Of a stretch of 64,000 bases of DNA, positions 26,284 to 34,817 are shown in pieces. The stretch is taken from assembly GCF_001317355.1 (NCBI RefSeq), contig NZ_LKET01000030.1, positions 1-64,000 on the forward strand. Direction: 5' to 3'. Origin of the DNA: Oxobacter pfennigii (GTDB lineage: Bacteria > Bacillota > Clostridia > Clostridiales > Oxobacteraceae). How positions within the stretch are numbered: position 1 is the stretch's first letter; each line of letters opens with the position of its first letter. The notes beneath the pieces are model-generated. The model searched no databases, was not told where the DNA came from, and saw only the letters and a list, made by a program, of their open reading frames with translations. The translations under genes and the position numbers were made by a program.

Positions 26284-26324
26284 AAAATACCGTATTATTC
26301 AAAAATGAATCTTGCGGTATTTTT
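26284..26324. terminator. Second copy of the 16278 terminator
   Basis: AAAATACCG and CGGTATTTTT stems with a near-identical loop to 16278-16318. No plus-strand gene ends here; it may be left from a decayed neighbour. The next 170 bp to 26500 hold an open but unrecognised frame, probably decayed DNA. Confidence 0.6.
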
Positions 26325-26500
26325 AATTTGCTTTACAAGTGCATTGATGAGGAATTGGTACTGTCTGAACCGGCTGCAAAATTATCACAGCTAACCGCAG
26401 AAAGGGATTTTTTTTATACAGTTTTCTGCTTTTTATTCCGCATAATGTATTTCATGGCAGCCACCGGCGGCATGTCTAACCTAATCTCCGTTAATGAGAT

Positions 26501-28951
26501 TTACAGGTATTTTGCTGTTACACTGCTGCTTGTTTCAGCTAATTCTTTGGGAGTTCCCGTAAAAATAACCTCCCCGCCCTTTTCGCCCCCTTCCGGGCCA
26601 AGGTCAATAATCCAATCGCTGCTTTTGATAACTTGCTGATTATGCTCTACTACCACCACGGTATTGCCGGCTTCCACCAGACTATTGATAAGCACAAGAA
26701 AATGTTCGATATCTTTTGGGTGCAAGCCGGTCGTCGGCTCGTCTAACAAATACAAATTTGTTTTCTCCGTGCGGGCTCCGATTAACTCCTTAGCAAGTTT
26801 AAGCCGCTGCCCCTCGCCACCGGACAAGGTAGTCAGCGCCTGCCCAAGCTCCAGATATCCAAGTCCCACATCTTCAAGCAGCTTCAAAATTCTTATTGCT
26901 TTTTTATGATTTTTGAAAAATTCAGCTGCTTCTTCGACGGACATTTTCAAAACATCTTTTATTGAAAGACCCTCATATTTAACAGAGAGGATACCGCTGT
27001 TAAACTGGCTTCCGTTGCATACGGGGCATGTCACTTCAATATTGGAAAAGAACAGCATATTGCTGTCAACATAGCCCAGCCCTTCACAGTTTTCACATCT
27101 GCCGCCGGGGGTATTAAAAGAAAAGTGCTTTGCAGTTAACCCGGCTTTTTTTGCATCATCTGTTTTGGCAAATATGTTTCTTATTTCAGAATACACCTCC
27201 GAGTATGTCGCAACATTGGACCGCTTCATTTTCGTGATTGCCGACTGCTCAATTTCAACCACCTTTGAAAATTGTTCAAGTCCAAATACACTATTGTTCT
27301 GTGAATTTAAATTCCCTTTTGCCAGCACTTCAAAGGCCAGGGTTGACTTGCCGGAGCCGGATGGCCCGGTAATGGCCGTCAGGCAGCCGACAGGAATATC
27401 AACGCTTATATCCCTTAAATTAAACCTGCCGGCATTTTTTATATGAATTGCCCCGCCGGATCCCTTTCTGAAAATTGATTTACCTGGGGGCGGATTTCGA
27501 AGATATTCGCCGGTTGCAGAAAGGGGGTGCCGCTTTATTTCTGCCAGTGTTCCGGCAGCCACAACTTCACCGCCATATTTTCCCGAACCGGGTCCCATGT
27601 CCACAATATAGTCGGCGGCAGTCATTACATCAACGTCATGTTCGATAACAAGCACGGTGTTTTCCAGGTCCCGCAGCTTTTGAAGAATTGTTACCAACCC
27701 TGCCGTATCTTTTGGATGAAGCCCAACTGTCGGTTCATCCAAAATGTAGATTATGCCGGACAAATCCGAATCCAGAACTGCCGCAAGGCGCAGGCGCTGC
27801 AGCTCGCCTCCCGACAAAGTGACCGTTTGCCGGTCAAGGGAAAGATAACCAAGCCCCACGTTTATAAATCTTTTGAGTTTTGTTTCTATATCAAGCAGAT
27901 AAGCCCTTACAAGCTCAAACTGCTTTTCTGATAACGAAGCACCCAGTTCTTCAATCCAGCTGCATACTTTTTCCAGCGAATAAATTGAAACTTCCGGCAA
28001 ACGCATTCCCTTTACGGTAACATTGCGGCTCAATTCGCACAGGCGTTCACCATTGCAGCTTGGGCAAACTACGGTGTCAAAATATTTGCCTAGTTGGCTT
28101 GTATCTCCATCTTTCTCTGACAGCCGCCGCCGCAATATGGGAAACACGCCTTCAAACCTGCCCGAAGCAGCTGTTTTAGGGGGAGTTATATTGGGGAAAG
28201 CGCTTTTTACATTCCCGCATTCAATGCCTTCATACAAAATAGCTTTCTGTAGCTCACTGTATTGCTCCACAGGCGTATCCGGCACGGCGGGAATTCCATA
28301 ATGCTTCAAGGCAGCATAAAATACAGAGATTTGATAGTTACCGTATTTCTGATCCCAATACTGTATGGCGCCATCTTCCAAAGACAGCTTTTCATTTACA
28401 ACCTGATTTTTATTTATCCCGTGGATTTTCCCCAATCCCTCACAGTCCGGGCAAGCCCCTTCTCTTGTGTTGAAAGAAAAATCCGTGCGGGTAATTTTAT
28501 CCATTCTTTTGCCGCATTCACTGCAATACATGTAAACATGAAAATCGTCGCCTGTCTTTTCCGTTTCTTCCTTGCAGTCTGCGGAAGAAATGCTTTTGCC
28601 GCAATGGGGGCATGTCCGAACCCCCAGCTTTTCATATACCATACGTAAATCGGTATAGATATCTGTCATTGTTCCCACAGTTGAGCGGGGATTTCTGTTT
28701 GCATCTGTTTGTGAAATTACAATGGCAGGTGAAAGGCCCCGGATACGTTCCACCTTTGGTTTGTGGATTCCCTGAAAAGACATGGCCTCCAGATACTGCC
28801 TCTGGCATTCGTTGAAAAGAACATCGACGAGTAATGTTGATTTACCGGAGCCGGAAAGCCCGGTAAATACCACCAGTTTATTCTTGGGTATTTCCAATGA
28901 AATATTCTTTAAATTGCCTTCGCCGGCTTTCAAGATTTTTATGACTGACAT
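26501..28951 (-). CDS. UvrA-like ABC protein (UvrA2/DrrC type)
   Basis: 816 residues, two ABC units: Walker A GLSGSGKST near residue 32 and GPSGSGKST near 530; signatures LSGGELQRLRLA and LSGGEGQRLKLA; Walker B LDEPTVGLHP and LDEPTTGLHP. Cys pairs CPHCG...CSECG, CPDCEG...CPSCNG and CENCEG...CPVCNG give zinc modules. UvrA is about 940 residues; this is shorter and looks like the UvrA2 branch, linked in some producers to resistance against DNA-binding drugs. No uvrB is near. AAGGAGG precedes the ATG. Divergent from the tandem-MerR gene. Confidence 0.9.
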   Translation of the reverse strand: MSVIKILKAGEGNLKNISLEIPKNKLVVFTGLSGSGKSTLLVDVLFNECQRQYLEAMSFQGIHKPKVERIRGLSPAIVISQTDANRNPRSTVGTMTDIYTDLRMVYEKLGVRTCPHCGKSISSADCKEETEKTGDDFHVYMYCSECGKRMDKITRTDFSFNTREGACPDCEGLGKIHGINKNQVVNEKLSLEDGAIQYWDQKYGNYQISVFYAALKHYGIPAVPDTPVEQYSELQKAILYEGIECGNVKSAFPNITPPKTAASGRFEGVFPILRRRLSEKDGDTSQLGKYFDTVVCPSCNGERLCELSRNVTVKGMRLPEVSIYSLEKVCSWIEELGASLSEKQFELVRAYLLDIETKLKRFINVGLGYLSLDRQTVTLSGGELQRLRLAAVLDSDLSGIIYILDEPTVGLHPKDTAGLVTILQKLRDLENTVLVIEHDVDVMTAADYIVDMGPGSGKYGGEVVAAGTLAEIKRHPLSATGEYLRNPPPGKSIFRKGSGGAIHIKNAGRFNLRDISVDIPVGCLTAITGPSGSGKSTLAFEVLAKGNLNSQNNSVFGLEQFSKVVEIEQSAITKMKRSNVATYSEVYSEIRNIFAKTDDAKKAGLTAKHFSFNTPGGRCENCEGLGYVDSNMLFFSNIEVTCPVCNGSQFNSGILSVKYEGLSIKDVLKMSVEEAAEFFKNHKKAIRILKLLEDVGLGYLELGQALTTLSGGEGQRLKLAKELIGARTEKTNLYLLDEPTTGLHPKDIEHFLVLINSLVEAGNTVVVVEHNQQVIKSSDWIIDLGPEGGEKGGEVIFTGTPKELAETSSSVTAKYL

Positions 28952-29031
28952 ATAATACCTCCTTGTAAAATCCCCTTCTATATATATTGTATAACATTAT
29001 TGCAACTATTAAGGTTTCCGGCCTGATACAA

Positions 29032-29079
29032 ATTATACTTAAGGTATTATTGAAAATAACCTTACATATATAGTATAAT
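29032..29079. promoter_or_regulatory. Divergent promoter region with dyad, uvrA-like and merR-like genes
   Basis: TAAGGT (29040-29045) and ACCTTA (29059-29064) form a perfect dyad. Rightward, TTGAAA (29050-29055) and TATAAT (29074-29079), 18 bp apart, can drive the merR-like gene. Leftward, a TATAAT (29037-29032 on the minus strand) directly follows the dyad and could serve the uvrA-like gene. The dyad placement fits control of both by the MerR-type protein. Confidence 0.5.
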
Positions 29080-29106
29080 GTTTTCATTTGTATAGGGGTG
29101 ATAACT

Positions 29107-29832
29107 ATGGCAATCCGTCCGGTGGATATAGCCCGCAGATTAAATGTCAGTACGACGACATTGCGGGTATATGAAGATATGGGGCTGGCGCCTAAACCAA
29201 ACCGTACTTCGGCAGGATACAGGGAATATACGGAGGAACATGCCGCTTATTTTGTATGCGTAAGAGAAATGCTCCCGGCCTTTGATTTGACTTTCATCAA
29301 GTCAGTTTTGAAGAAGGTTCAGAATAAGGATATTGATACTGCCTTTCAGCTCTTAAATGGCGCCCAGGCAGATTTGTGGAATGACAGGCAAATTGCAAAG
29401 AAATTTTCCGGTATGTTAACTGATAGACGCTCCGTCCCTGCTTCAAAAAATAACATGATGATAAAGGAAGTAAGTAAAGAAACGGGTATTCCGGTTACTA
29501 CCATCAGGTTTTGGGAGAAAGCCGGCTTAATTTTGCCATTGCGCAATCCGGCAAACGGGTATAGGTTTTATAACGGTATGCACATAAAGCAATTGCTGAC
29601 CTTATACGCAATAAAGCTGTCTGTAAAGACACACCGGGGAAAGCATTTTATAAGCGCAATGGAAGAAGCTTATAGGAATTTTGACATCTCCAGCCTTGAA
29701 CAAATCCATATAGTTATCGAAAATATTAACGCGCGGATAAACAAAATAAACCGCCTGCAAATGAAGGCTGCTGCGGCCCTTTATTCTCTCTGCCAGCAGG
29801 TTGAAAGCGGACGGTTTCAGGCTTTCTGTTAA
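29107..29832 (+). CDS. MerR family regulator with two HTH domains
   Basis: 241 residues from ATG 29107 (AGGGGTG upstream). Residues 3-70 are a MerR winged HTH (VDIARRLNVSTTTLRVYEDMGL, then GYREYTEEH), and residues 116-185 hold a second one (IKEVSKETGIPVTTIRFWEKAGL, then NGYRFYNGMHIKQ). Between them and at the end are helical stretches. Ordinary MerR proteins have one HTH and dimerise; a tandem arrangement is unusual. No Cys-based metal site or known effector domain is visible. Divergent to a uvrA-like gene that it probably controls. Confidence 0.85.
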   Translation: MAIRPVDIARRLNVSTTTLRVYEDMGLAPKPNRTSAGYREYTEEHAAYFVCVREMLPAFDLTFIKSVLKKVQNKDIDTAFQLLNGAQADLWNDRQIAKKFSGMLTDRRSVPASKNNMMIKEVSKETGIPVTTIRFWEKAGLILPLRNPANGYRFYNGMHIKQLLTLYAIKLSVKTHRGKHFISAMEEAYRNFDISSLEQIHIVIENINARINKINRLQMKAAAALYSLCQQVESGRFQAFC

Positions 29833-29879
29833 ACCCGCCACGGCCAGCGAAACGGGATACGGTATAGTATAATGCAGGT

Positions 29880-30818
29880 TTATTTATATTGTTCCTGTAT
29901 ATCCTGCGCCATCCTGCGTATATTTTCCCGCATTTCCAAAGGCTGTATAACTTCAGCTTCCACGCCCAGCCCCATAAAAAAGCGGCTGGCATAATCAAAG
30001 TCTGAACGGTCTATTGTTTGATTGATAAACCCGCCCGCACCATCAGTATTACTACAAATGCTTGTTTCAAAATATGGATTATCTTTGCAGGAAAGCATCC
30101 CTTGGTCTGATAACTTCACATATAAATGAACAGGTTCCTTTACTTCATAGGAATGGAGTATATCATATAGTGTTGTATCAGGATGAGAGTACTCCTTTTC
30201 TGAATCGCTGATCTCTAAAACTCTGTCTACCCTAAACATGCGCATTTCTCTACTTTGCCAGTCATGAGCGGGCATATACCATACTCCATGATTTGCGTAC
30301 ACACCGATGGGCGCGATTGTCCTGGATGTAACTTCTCTTTTTGATTTATATTTTATATCAATTATCTTTTTCTGCGCCGCTTTTTGTATGGCTGTTTTCA
30401 GAAGCGGTGTATCTGTATCCCGCTTATGATTCCAAAACAGCAAAGTGGATTCTAAATTTCCCACATGCTTTTTCACATCATCCGGCAGCCGCACCAGCAG
30501 TTTCCTGGATACCGATTCAATATCCACTTCAAAGGGCAGGGACTTAAAATATTTCAAAGATTGAAATGAGAAAAAGATAGCAAGGGCTTCATCTTCATTA
30601 AAAATGATGGGGGGCAGCACCCGGCTGGATAAAATACGATAGCCGCCGTTTCTGCCCGGCTCTGTATATAACGGCACGCCCATTTCTTCTAATTCCAGCA
30701 AATATCTGTGTGCCGTCCGAACGGAAATATCAAACTCCCGGGCAATTTCGTTTGCCGTAAAGCTTCGCTTTGTGTTTACATAAAGCAGCAAGTCAAACAG
30801 TTTTGTGGTTTTACTCAT
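29880..30818 (-). CDS. WYL-domain transcriptional regulator
   Basis: 312 residues from ATG 30818 (GAGGAGG upstream). N-terminal HTH_11 (LLLYVNTKRSFTANEIAREFDISVRTAHRYLLELEEMGVPL), then a WYL domain (IDIKYKSKREVTSRTIAPIGVYANHGVWYMPAHDWQSREMRMFRVDRV) and a WCX C-terminus. WYL proteins often sense nucleic acid or DNA-damage signals. It is divergent from the second uvrA-like gene, with an inverted repeat in the gap. Confidence 0.9.
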   Translation of the reverse strand: MSKTTKLFDLLLYVNTKRSFTANEIAREFDISVRTAHRYLLELEEMGVPLYTEPGRNGGYRILSSRVLPPIIFNEDEALAIFFSFQSLKYFKSLPFEVDIESVSRKLLVRLPDDVKKHVGNLESTLLFWNHKRDTDTPLLKTAIQKAAQKKIIDIKYKSKREVTSRTIAPIGVYANHGVWYMPAHDWQSREMRMFRVDRVLEISDSEKEYSHPDTTLYDILHSYEVKEPVHLYVKLSDQGMLSCKDNPYFETSICSNTDGAGGFINQTIDRSDFDYASRFFMGLGVEAEVIQPLEMRENIRRMAQDIQEQYK

Positions 30819-30837
30819 TTTTTCCCGCCTCCTCAAT

Positions 30838-30875
30838 AAACCATGACATGTATTGGCATGGTTTTATTGTACAAT
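30838..30875. promoter_or_regulatory. Operator and promoter between WYL and second uvrA-like gene
   Basis: Perfect 8-bp inverted repeat AAACCATG (30838-30845) and CATGGTTT (30857-30864), 11 bp apart. TACAAT at 30870-30875 is a likely -10 for the rightward gene; no good -35 is present at 17 bp, which suggests that activation is needed. Confidence 0.5.
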
Positions 30876-30913
30876 CAGCGTGAGAACAAATCAAGATTGG
30901 AGGTAATATCATT

Positions 30914-33175
30914 ATTACGAATGAAATTATTATCACAGGGGCAAAAGAAAAAAGCTTAAAAAATGTAAGCATATCCATTCCCAAAAGTAAAATTACATCC
31001 GTTGTCGGCGTTTCCGGCTCCGGAAAATCGGCATTGGTGTTTGATACCATTGCGGCAGAATCACAAAGACAACTAAACGAAACCTACTCCAGTTTTATCA
31101 GGAGCCGCCTGCCCCGTTATGGAAAGCCTGATGTGGAATCCATACAAAACTTGTCTGTTTCCATCATTATCAACCAAAAAAGACTTGGTGACAACAACCG
31201 TTCCACAGTTGGCACGGTCACAGACATTTATAGCTTGCTGCGGCTTTTGTTTTCAAGAATAGGTACTCCTTTTGTAGGATACTCCGATGTTTTTTCCTTT
31301 AATAATCCGCAAGGGATGTGCAAGGAATGTCAAGGCCTTGGCGTTGTACAGGATTTTGACATCGGCCGATTATTGGATAAGGAGAAATCCCTCAATGAAG
31401 GGGCTATCCGTTTTCCTACATTTTATCCCGGCGGTGTCCGGTGGAAACGCTATATACACACTGGACTTTTTGACAATGATAAGAAACTGAAAGACTACAC
31501 ACCGGACGAACTTGATACTCTGCTTTACAAGTCCGGGTTCAAGCCTGCAAATGCAACGGGTGAATGGCCGCCCACCTCGAAATATGAGGGAGTAATACCG
31601 CGTATCAAAAGAACATACCTGTCAAGAAACTGCCGTGACGCAAAACGGTATCAAGCAGATATAAACCGGATTGTGATAGAAAAAGTTTGTCCTGCCTGTT
31701 CCGGCAGCCGGCTGAACCCTAAAGTATCCGGTTGTAAAATCCATGGGAAAAATATTACGGATTGCGCCAATATGACGATTACGGAGCTAATTGCTTTTAT
31801 AGAGTCTATCCATGTCAGCCAGGTTGATACCGTAATACAGGCTATTTTACAGCAGCTTGCCTTTGCGGAAAATGTAGGCCTTGGATATTTAACGCTAAAC
31901 CGGGCCACTTCGACTTTATCTGGGGGTGAATCACAGCGTATCAAAATGATACGGCAGCTGGGAAGCAGTTTGAACGGGTTGATTTACATTTTTGACGAAC
32001 CAAGCATAGGGCTTCATCCGGCTGATATTCACAAAATCAACCGCTTGTTTGTCAAGCTTAGAGATAAGGGCAATACAATTCTGATTGTAGAACACGACCC
32101 GGATGTTATTCAGATTGCAGACAAAATAATTGAAATGGGGTCCCATTCGGGGAAAAACGGAGGGGAAATTATATTTCAAGGGGATATAGACACTTTTTAT
32201 ACAGCATACACCTTGACCTCAAAATATATACTGCAAAAACACAGTATTAAGAGCAGCAACAGAAAGCCAAGGGGCTGGCTGGAAATTAACAATGCTTCCA
32301 TGTTCAACCTTCACAATATAGATGTACGGATACCTAAAGGAGTATTAACTGTGGTAACCGGTGTTGCCGGTTCCGGAAAAAGCACTTTGTTTGATAGAAT
32401 ACTGACGCAGCGCTATCCCGAATGTGTTGTTATCGACCAAAAACCGGTTACAACAAACCGGCGCTCGAATATCGCTACCTTCACAGGCATCTTTGATAAT
32501 ATCCGGGATTTGTTTGCACAGGAGAATAGTGTGGGCAATTCGTGTTTCAGCTTCAACTCAAAAGGAGCCTGCCCGAATTGTAAGGGTCTTGGTTTAGTTG
32601 AACTTGATCTGGCTTTTATGGAAAGCGTAACGGATATATGTGAGGTTTGCGGCGGAAAGCGCTTTACTCAACGGGTGCTGAAATATCTGTATCATGGAAA
32701 AAACATTAATGAAGTGCTTAATTTAGATGTGGATGAAGCGGCAGGCTTTTTTACGGAACCGGCTATTATTGACAAGCTAAAACAGCTGAAAAAGGTTGGT
32801 CTGGGATATTTAAGCCTGGGACAGTCTCTTACCACACTGTCCGGAGGCGAATTGCAGCGGCTTAAATTAGCCGCGGAATTAGAACGGCAAGGGAAAATAT
32901 ATGTATTTGATGAACCGACGACGGGACTTCATTTTTCCGATATAGAAACCTTGCTGGCTGTGTTCGCGGAATTACTGTACAAAGGCAGCACCCTTATCGT
33001 CATTGAACACAATTTAGAGATGATTTGTCACGGGGATTGGGTGATTGATTTAGGCCCGGGAGCAGGGGAACAGGGCGGCAAGATTATATTTGAAGGCATA
33101 CCGCAGGAGCTGCTTAATTGTAAACAATCCGTTACAAGTATTCACCTGAAACAGTATTTAGGCAGTCAAACATAA
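30914..33175 (+). CDS. UvrA-like ABC protein, second paralogue, apparent ATT start
   Basis: About 753 residues. The frame is open from 30884 and reads TNEIIITGAKEKSLKNVSISIPKSKI into Walker A GVSGSGKSALVFD, so the protein must start before this; yet there is no ATG, GTG or TTG in frame until 31034, which would cut off Walker A. GGAGG at 30899-30903 points to ATT at 30914 (or 30911). Second Walker A GVAGSGKST, signatures LSGGESQRIKM and LSGGELQRLKLA, Walker B FDEPSIGLHP and FDEPTTGLHF. It lacks the first zinc module of the 26501 paralogue (CPHCG region). No uvrB nearby; function probably drug or DNA-lesion related. Confidence 0.85.
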   Translation: MTNEIIITGAKEKSLKNVSISIPKSKITSVVGVSGSGKSALVFDTIAAESQRQLNETYSSFIRSRLPRYGKPDVESIQNLSVSIIINQKRLGDNNRSTVGTVTDIYSLLRLLFSRIGTPFVGYSDVFSFNNPQGMCKECQGLGVVQDFDIGRLLDKEKSLNEGAIRFPTFYPGGVRWKRYIHTGLFDNDKKLKDYTPDELDTLLYKSGFKPANATGEWPPTSKYEGVIPRIKRTYLSRNCRDAKRYQADINRIVIEKVCPACSGSRLNPKVSGCKIHGKNITDCANMTITELIAFIESIHVSQVDTVIQAILQQLAFAENVGLGYLTLNRATSTLSGGESQRIKMIRQLGSSLNGLIYIFDEPSIGLHPADIHKINRLFVKLRDKGNTILIVEHDPDVIQIADKIIEMGSHSGKNGGEIIFQGDIDTFYTAYTLTSKYILQKHSIKSSNRKPRGWLEINNASMFNLHNIDVRIPKGVLTVVTGVAGSGKSTLFDRILTQRYPECVVIDQKPVTTNRRSNIATFTGIFDNIRDLFAQENSVGNSCFSFNSKGACPNCKGLGLVELDLAFMESVTDICEVCGGKRFTQRVLKYLYHGKNINEVLNLDVDEAAGFFTEPAIIDKLKQLKKVGLGYLSLGQSLTTLSGGELQRLKLAAELERQGKIYVFDEPTTGLHFSDIETLLAVFAELLYKGSTLIVIEHNLEMICHGDWVIDLGPGAGEQGGKIIFEGIPQELLNCKQSVTSIHLKQYLGSQT

Positions 33176-33417
33176 ATATTTGGACAGCAAATGCAGTGTG
33201 TCAAATGCGACAGCCCCTTGTCTTTTTAGACATCTTACTTGGCAGTGCCCATAAACAGTTTAGTTTTATACTGCTCTTTAGATGCTGCAAATCAGCAGGA
33301 GCAGCTTCTACCGGCGGCTGAAAGCAAAAAAAGACCACCTGTAAATTGATGGCGTTTTGTTTACTTCGGTACCAAAAGGTACACCTTTTGATACCTGAGT
33401 AAATCAAAGGACCTGGA

Positions 33418-33612
33418 TGCCCCTATGATAATGCACCAATGAAAAGATATTTTAATACTTTAAAAAATGAATTAATATATCATCACTATTATCATAATGA
33501 TGAAGAACTCAATGAATCAGTAAATTATTTTTCATATGTGTGGTATAACTATGTAAGGCCTCATTCATTTAATGAAGGATTAACACCATTTGAAGCAAGA
33601 TATAAAAATTAA
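33418..33612 (+). pseudogene. IS3-family transposase OrfB, C-terminal fragment
   Basis: 65 codons reading PYDNAPMKRYFNTLKNELI and VRPHSFNEGLTPFEARY, the end of the DDE integrase core of IS3/IS150 transposases with its last Glu region. Everything before is missing. GTCAAG...CTTGAC and TGACCACTGCA after the stop (to about 33656) look like the element's right end. Confidence 0.85.
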
Positions 33613-33664
33613 AAATATTAGGTCAAGGTGTTACAAAAAAGCTTGACCACTGCACTCAGAACTT

Positions 33665-33806
33665 AGAGTGAGCGGAAGCCGTAAGCGGATAGCTCTAAGC
33701 AGTAGAAGCGAAAAGTTGGAGCTAGTGGTACACAGGCTTAGATGCTCCAAATGCAACCGGATACATCATGAACTGCCTGATATACTTGTGCCATACAAAT
33801 GGTATT
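33665..33806 (+). pseudogene. DUF6431-type transposon protein, fragment
   Basis: The frame reads SGSRKRIALSS and LVVHRLRCSKCNRIHHELPDILVPYK, the zinc-ribbon start of DUF6431 proteins found with transposons. It breaks off at about 33806, where sequence of a group II intron gene begins. Confidence 0.7.
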
Positions 33807-33904
33807 TCTCTTTTAGCCATGGAAGCGCATCATCTACTAACATTCCGTCAATGCCAGGCGCTCCGTTGTTGTTCTTAACCTGTTTGTATGCCCTGTTAAA
33901 GGGT
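33805..33904 (-). pseudogene. Group II intron reverse transcriptase, fragment
   Basis: On the minus strand 33 codons read AYKQVKNNNGAPGIDGM and a following LKEKY, the RT0-RT1 start of LtrA-type maturases. Only this piece remains. Confidence 0.75.
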
Positions 33905-33942
33905 GTAGTTTCCACATTTACATGTGAATACTACACCCTTTC
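33901..33942. terminator. Long hairpin
   Basis: GGGTGTAGT (33901-33909) and ACTACACCC (33930-33938) enclose a second pairing, CCACAT/ATGTGA, and are followed by TTTCAATTTTC. Terminator-like on the plus strand; might instead be structured intron or IS-end sequence. Confidence 0.5.
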
Positions 33943-34066
33943 AATTTTCTAAGCCCTGAGGGAGACATTTTCAGTGACCTCCAAATTGCCTCTCTTTTCG
34001 TGGTAATGTATATAATTTTTCTGTTTTCTGTTTTTCCAGGTTAATGTAAAATATCAAATTATGCTT

Positions 34067-34321
34067 CTATTTTATCTTTTTTATAAATCCTAACATATTA
34101 AGAAGAAGACCTGTAAAAAAGAATAAATATCCTATTCCAATAACTACAGGGGCATCTTTTGCATTTACAGTATTCATATGAACCCATATAGAAATGAATC
34201 CCCCTATAAATGTAAGTTCAAATCCTAAAAGCATAATCTGAATTGGAGTTTGGCTTTGAGACAATTTATATATAGCAATACTTAGAACAATGCTTATTAT
34301 CATAAAAATTGATAAGTTCAT
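34067..34321 (-). CDS. Small membrane protein, unknown
   Basis: 84 residues from ATG 34321 (GGAG 7 bases upstream), three hydrophobic helices: IFMIISIVLSIAIYKL, IMLLGFELTFIGGFISIWV and VVIGIGYLFFFTGLLLNMLGF. Ends in KKIK. Not recognised. It stands alone beside mobile-element remains. Confidence 0.6.
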   Translation of the reverse strand: MNLSIFMIISIVLSIAIYKLSQSQTPIQIMLLGFELTFIGGFISIWVHMNTVNAKDAPVVIGIGYLFFFTGLLLNMLGFIKKIK

Positions 34322-34817
34322 ATTTACCACTCCTAAATTTAAAAAATTGTAATATTATTATATTTCATAATAAAAGTATATCTTATATTTAATTGCGCCT
34401 CAATTATCCTTGAGATTGGAGCCATACCTGTTGCTATGTTAAGGCAAAGTGAAGTTTCTCCATACAATTTTAATACTGTATATACACCTTTAATGCGGCC
34501 TGTTTTTGGTGCAACCGTCGAGCCGCGTTTGACGGCAGCTTCATAAAGAGAAGTGCATTCAGAAATGTGTTCTTCGATTAATTTTATATACTGTTTTATT
34601 TTAACATGTCACTTCGTTTTTTTAAATCGTGTCTTGTTTTACAGGTACATTATAGAATGTCAGGAAGATTGTACTACTTGGACCAATATATTTGCATATA
34701 AACATAGAGGTTTCAATACTAAAATAGAATTATGCATTTCTATACGTGTGCGAATCAGGTTGTGGTTTACTATGTCCCAAATTTATAAACTTTATAAAAT
34801 AAAGAGGCGGTTCGAAT
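34322..34817. other. Intergenic region with possible minus-strand gene remnant
   Basis: On the minus strand, 34575 to about 34370 reads an open frame with protein-like composition (LYEAAVKRGSTVAPKTGRIKG, GETSLCLNIATGMAPISRI) but no start or ribosome site. I do not recognise it. The remainder to 34817 is AT-rich and must contain the promoter of the surface-protein operon. Confidence 0.3.

Noticed and set aside
27527-27931. 134-codon plus-strand frame opposite the uvrA-like gene
   Set aside because: No ribosome site and it lies opposite conserved ABC motifs of the real gene.
30921-30959. Start of the second uvrA-like gene at ATG 30921 with a -1 shift on the A6 run
   Set aside because: The run is not a standard X_XXY_YYZ heptamer in that frame, and the N-terminal residues upstream of the run already look like the family in the other frame. 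Kept only as a weak alternative to the ATT start.
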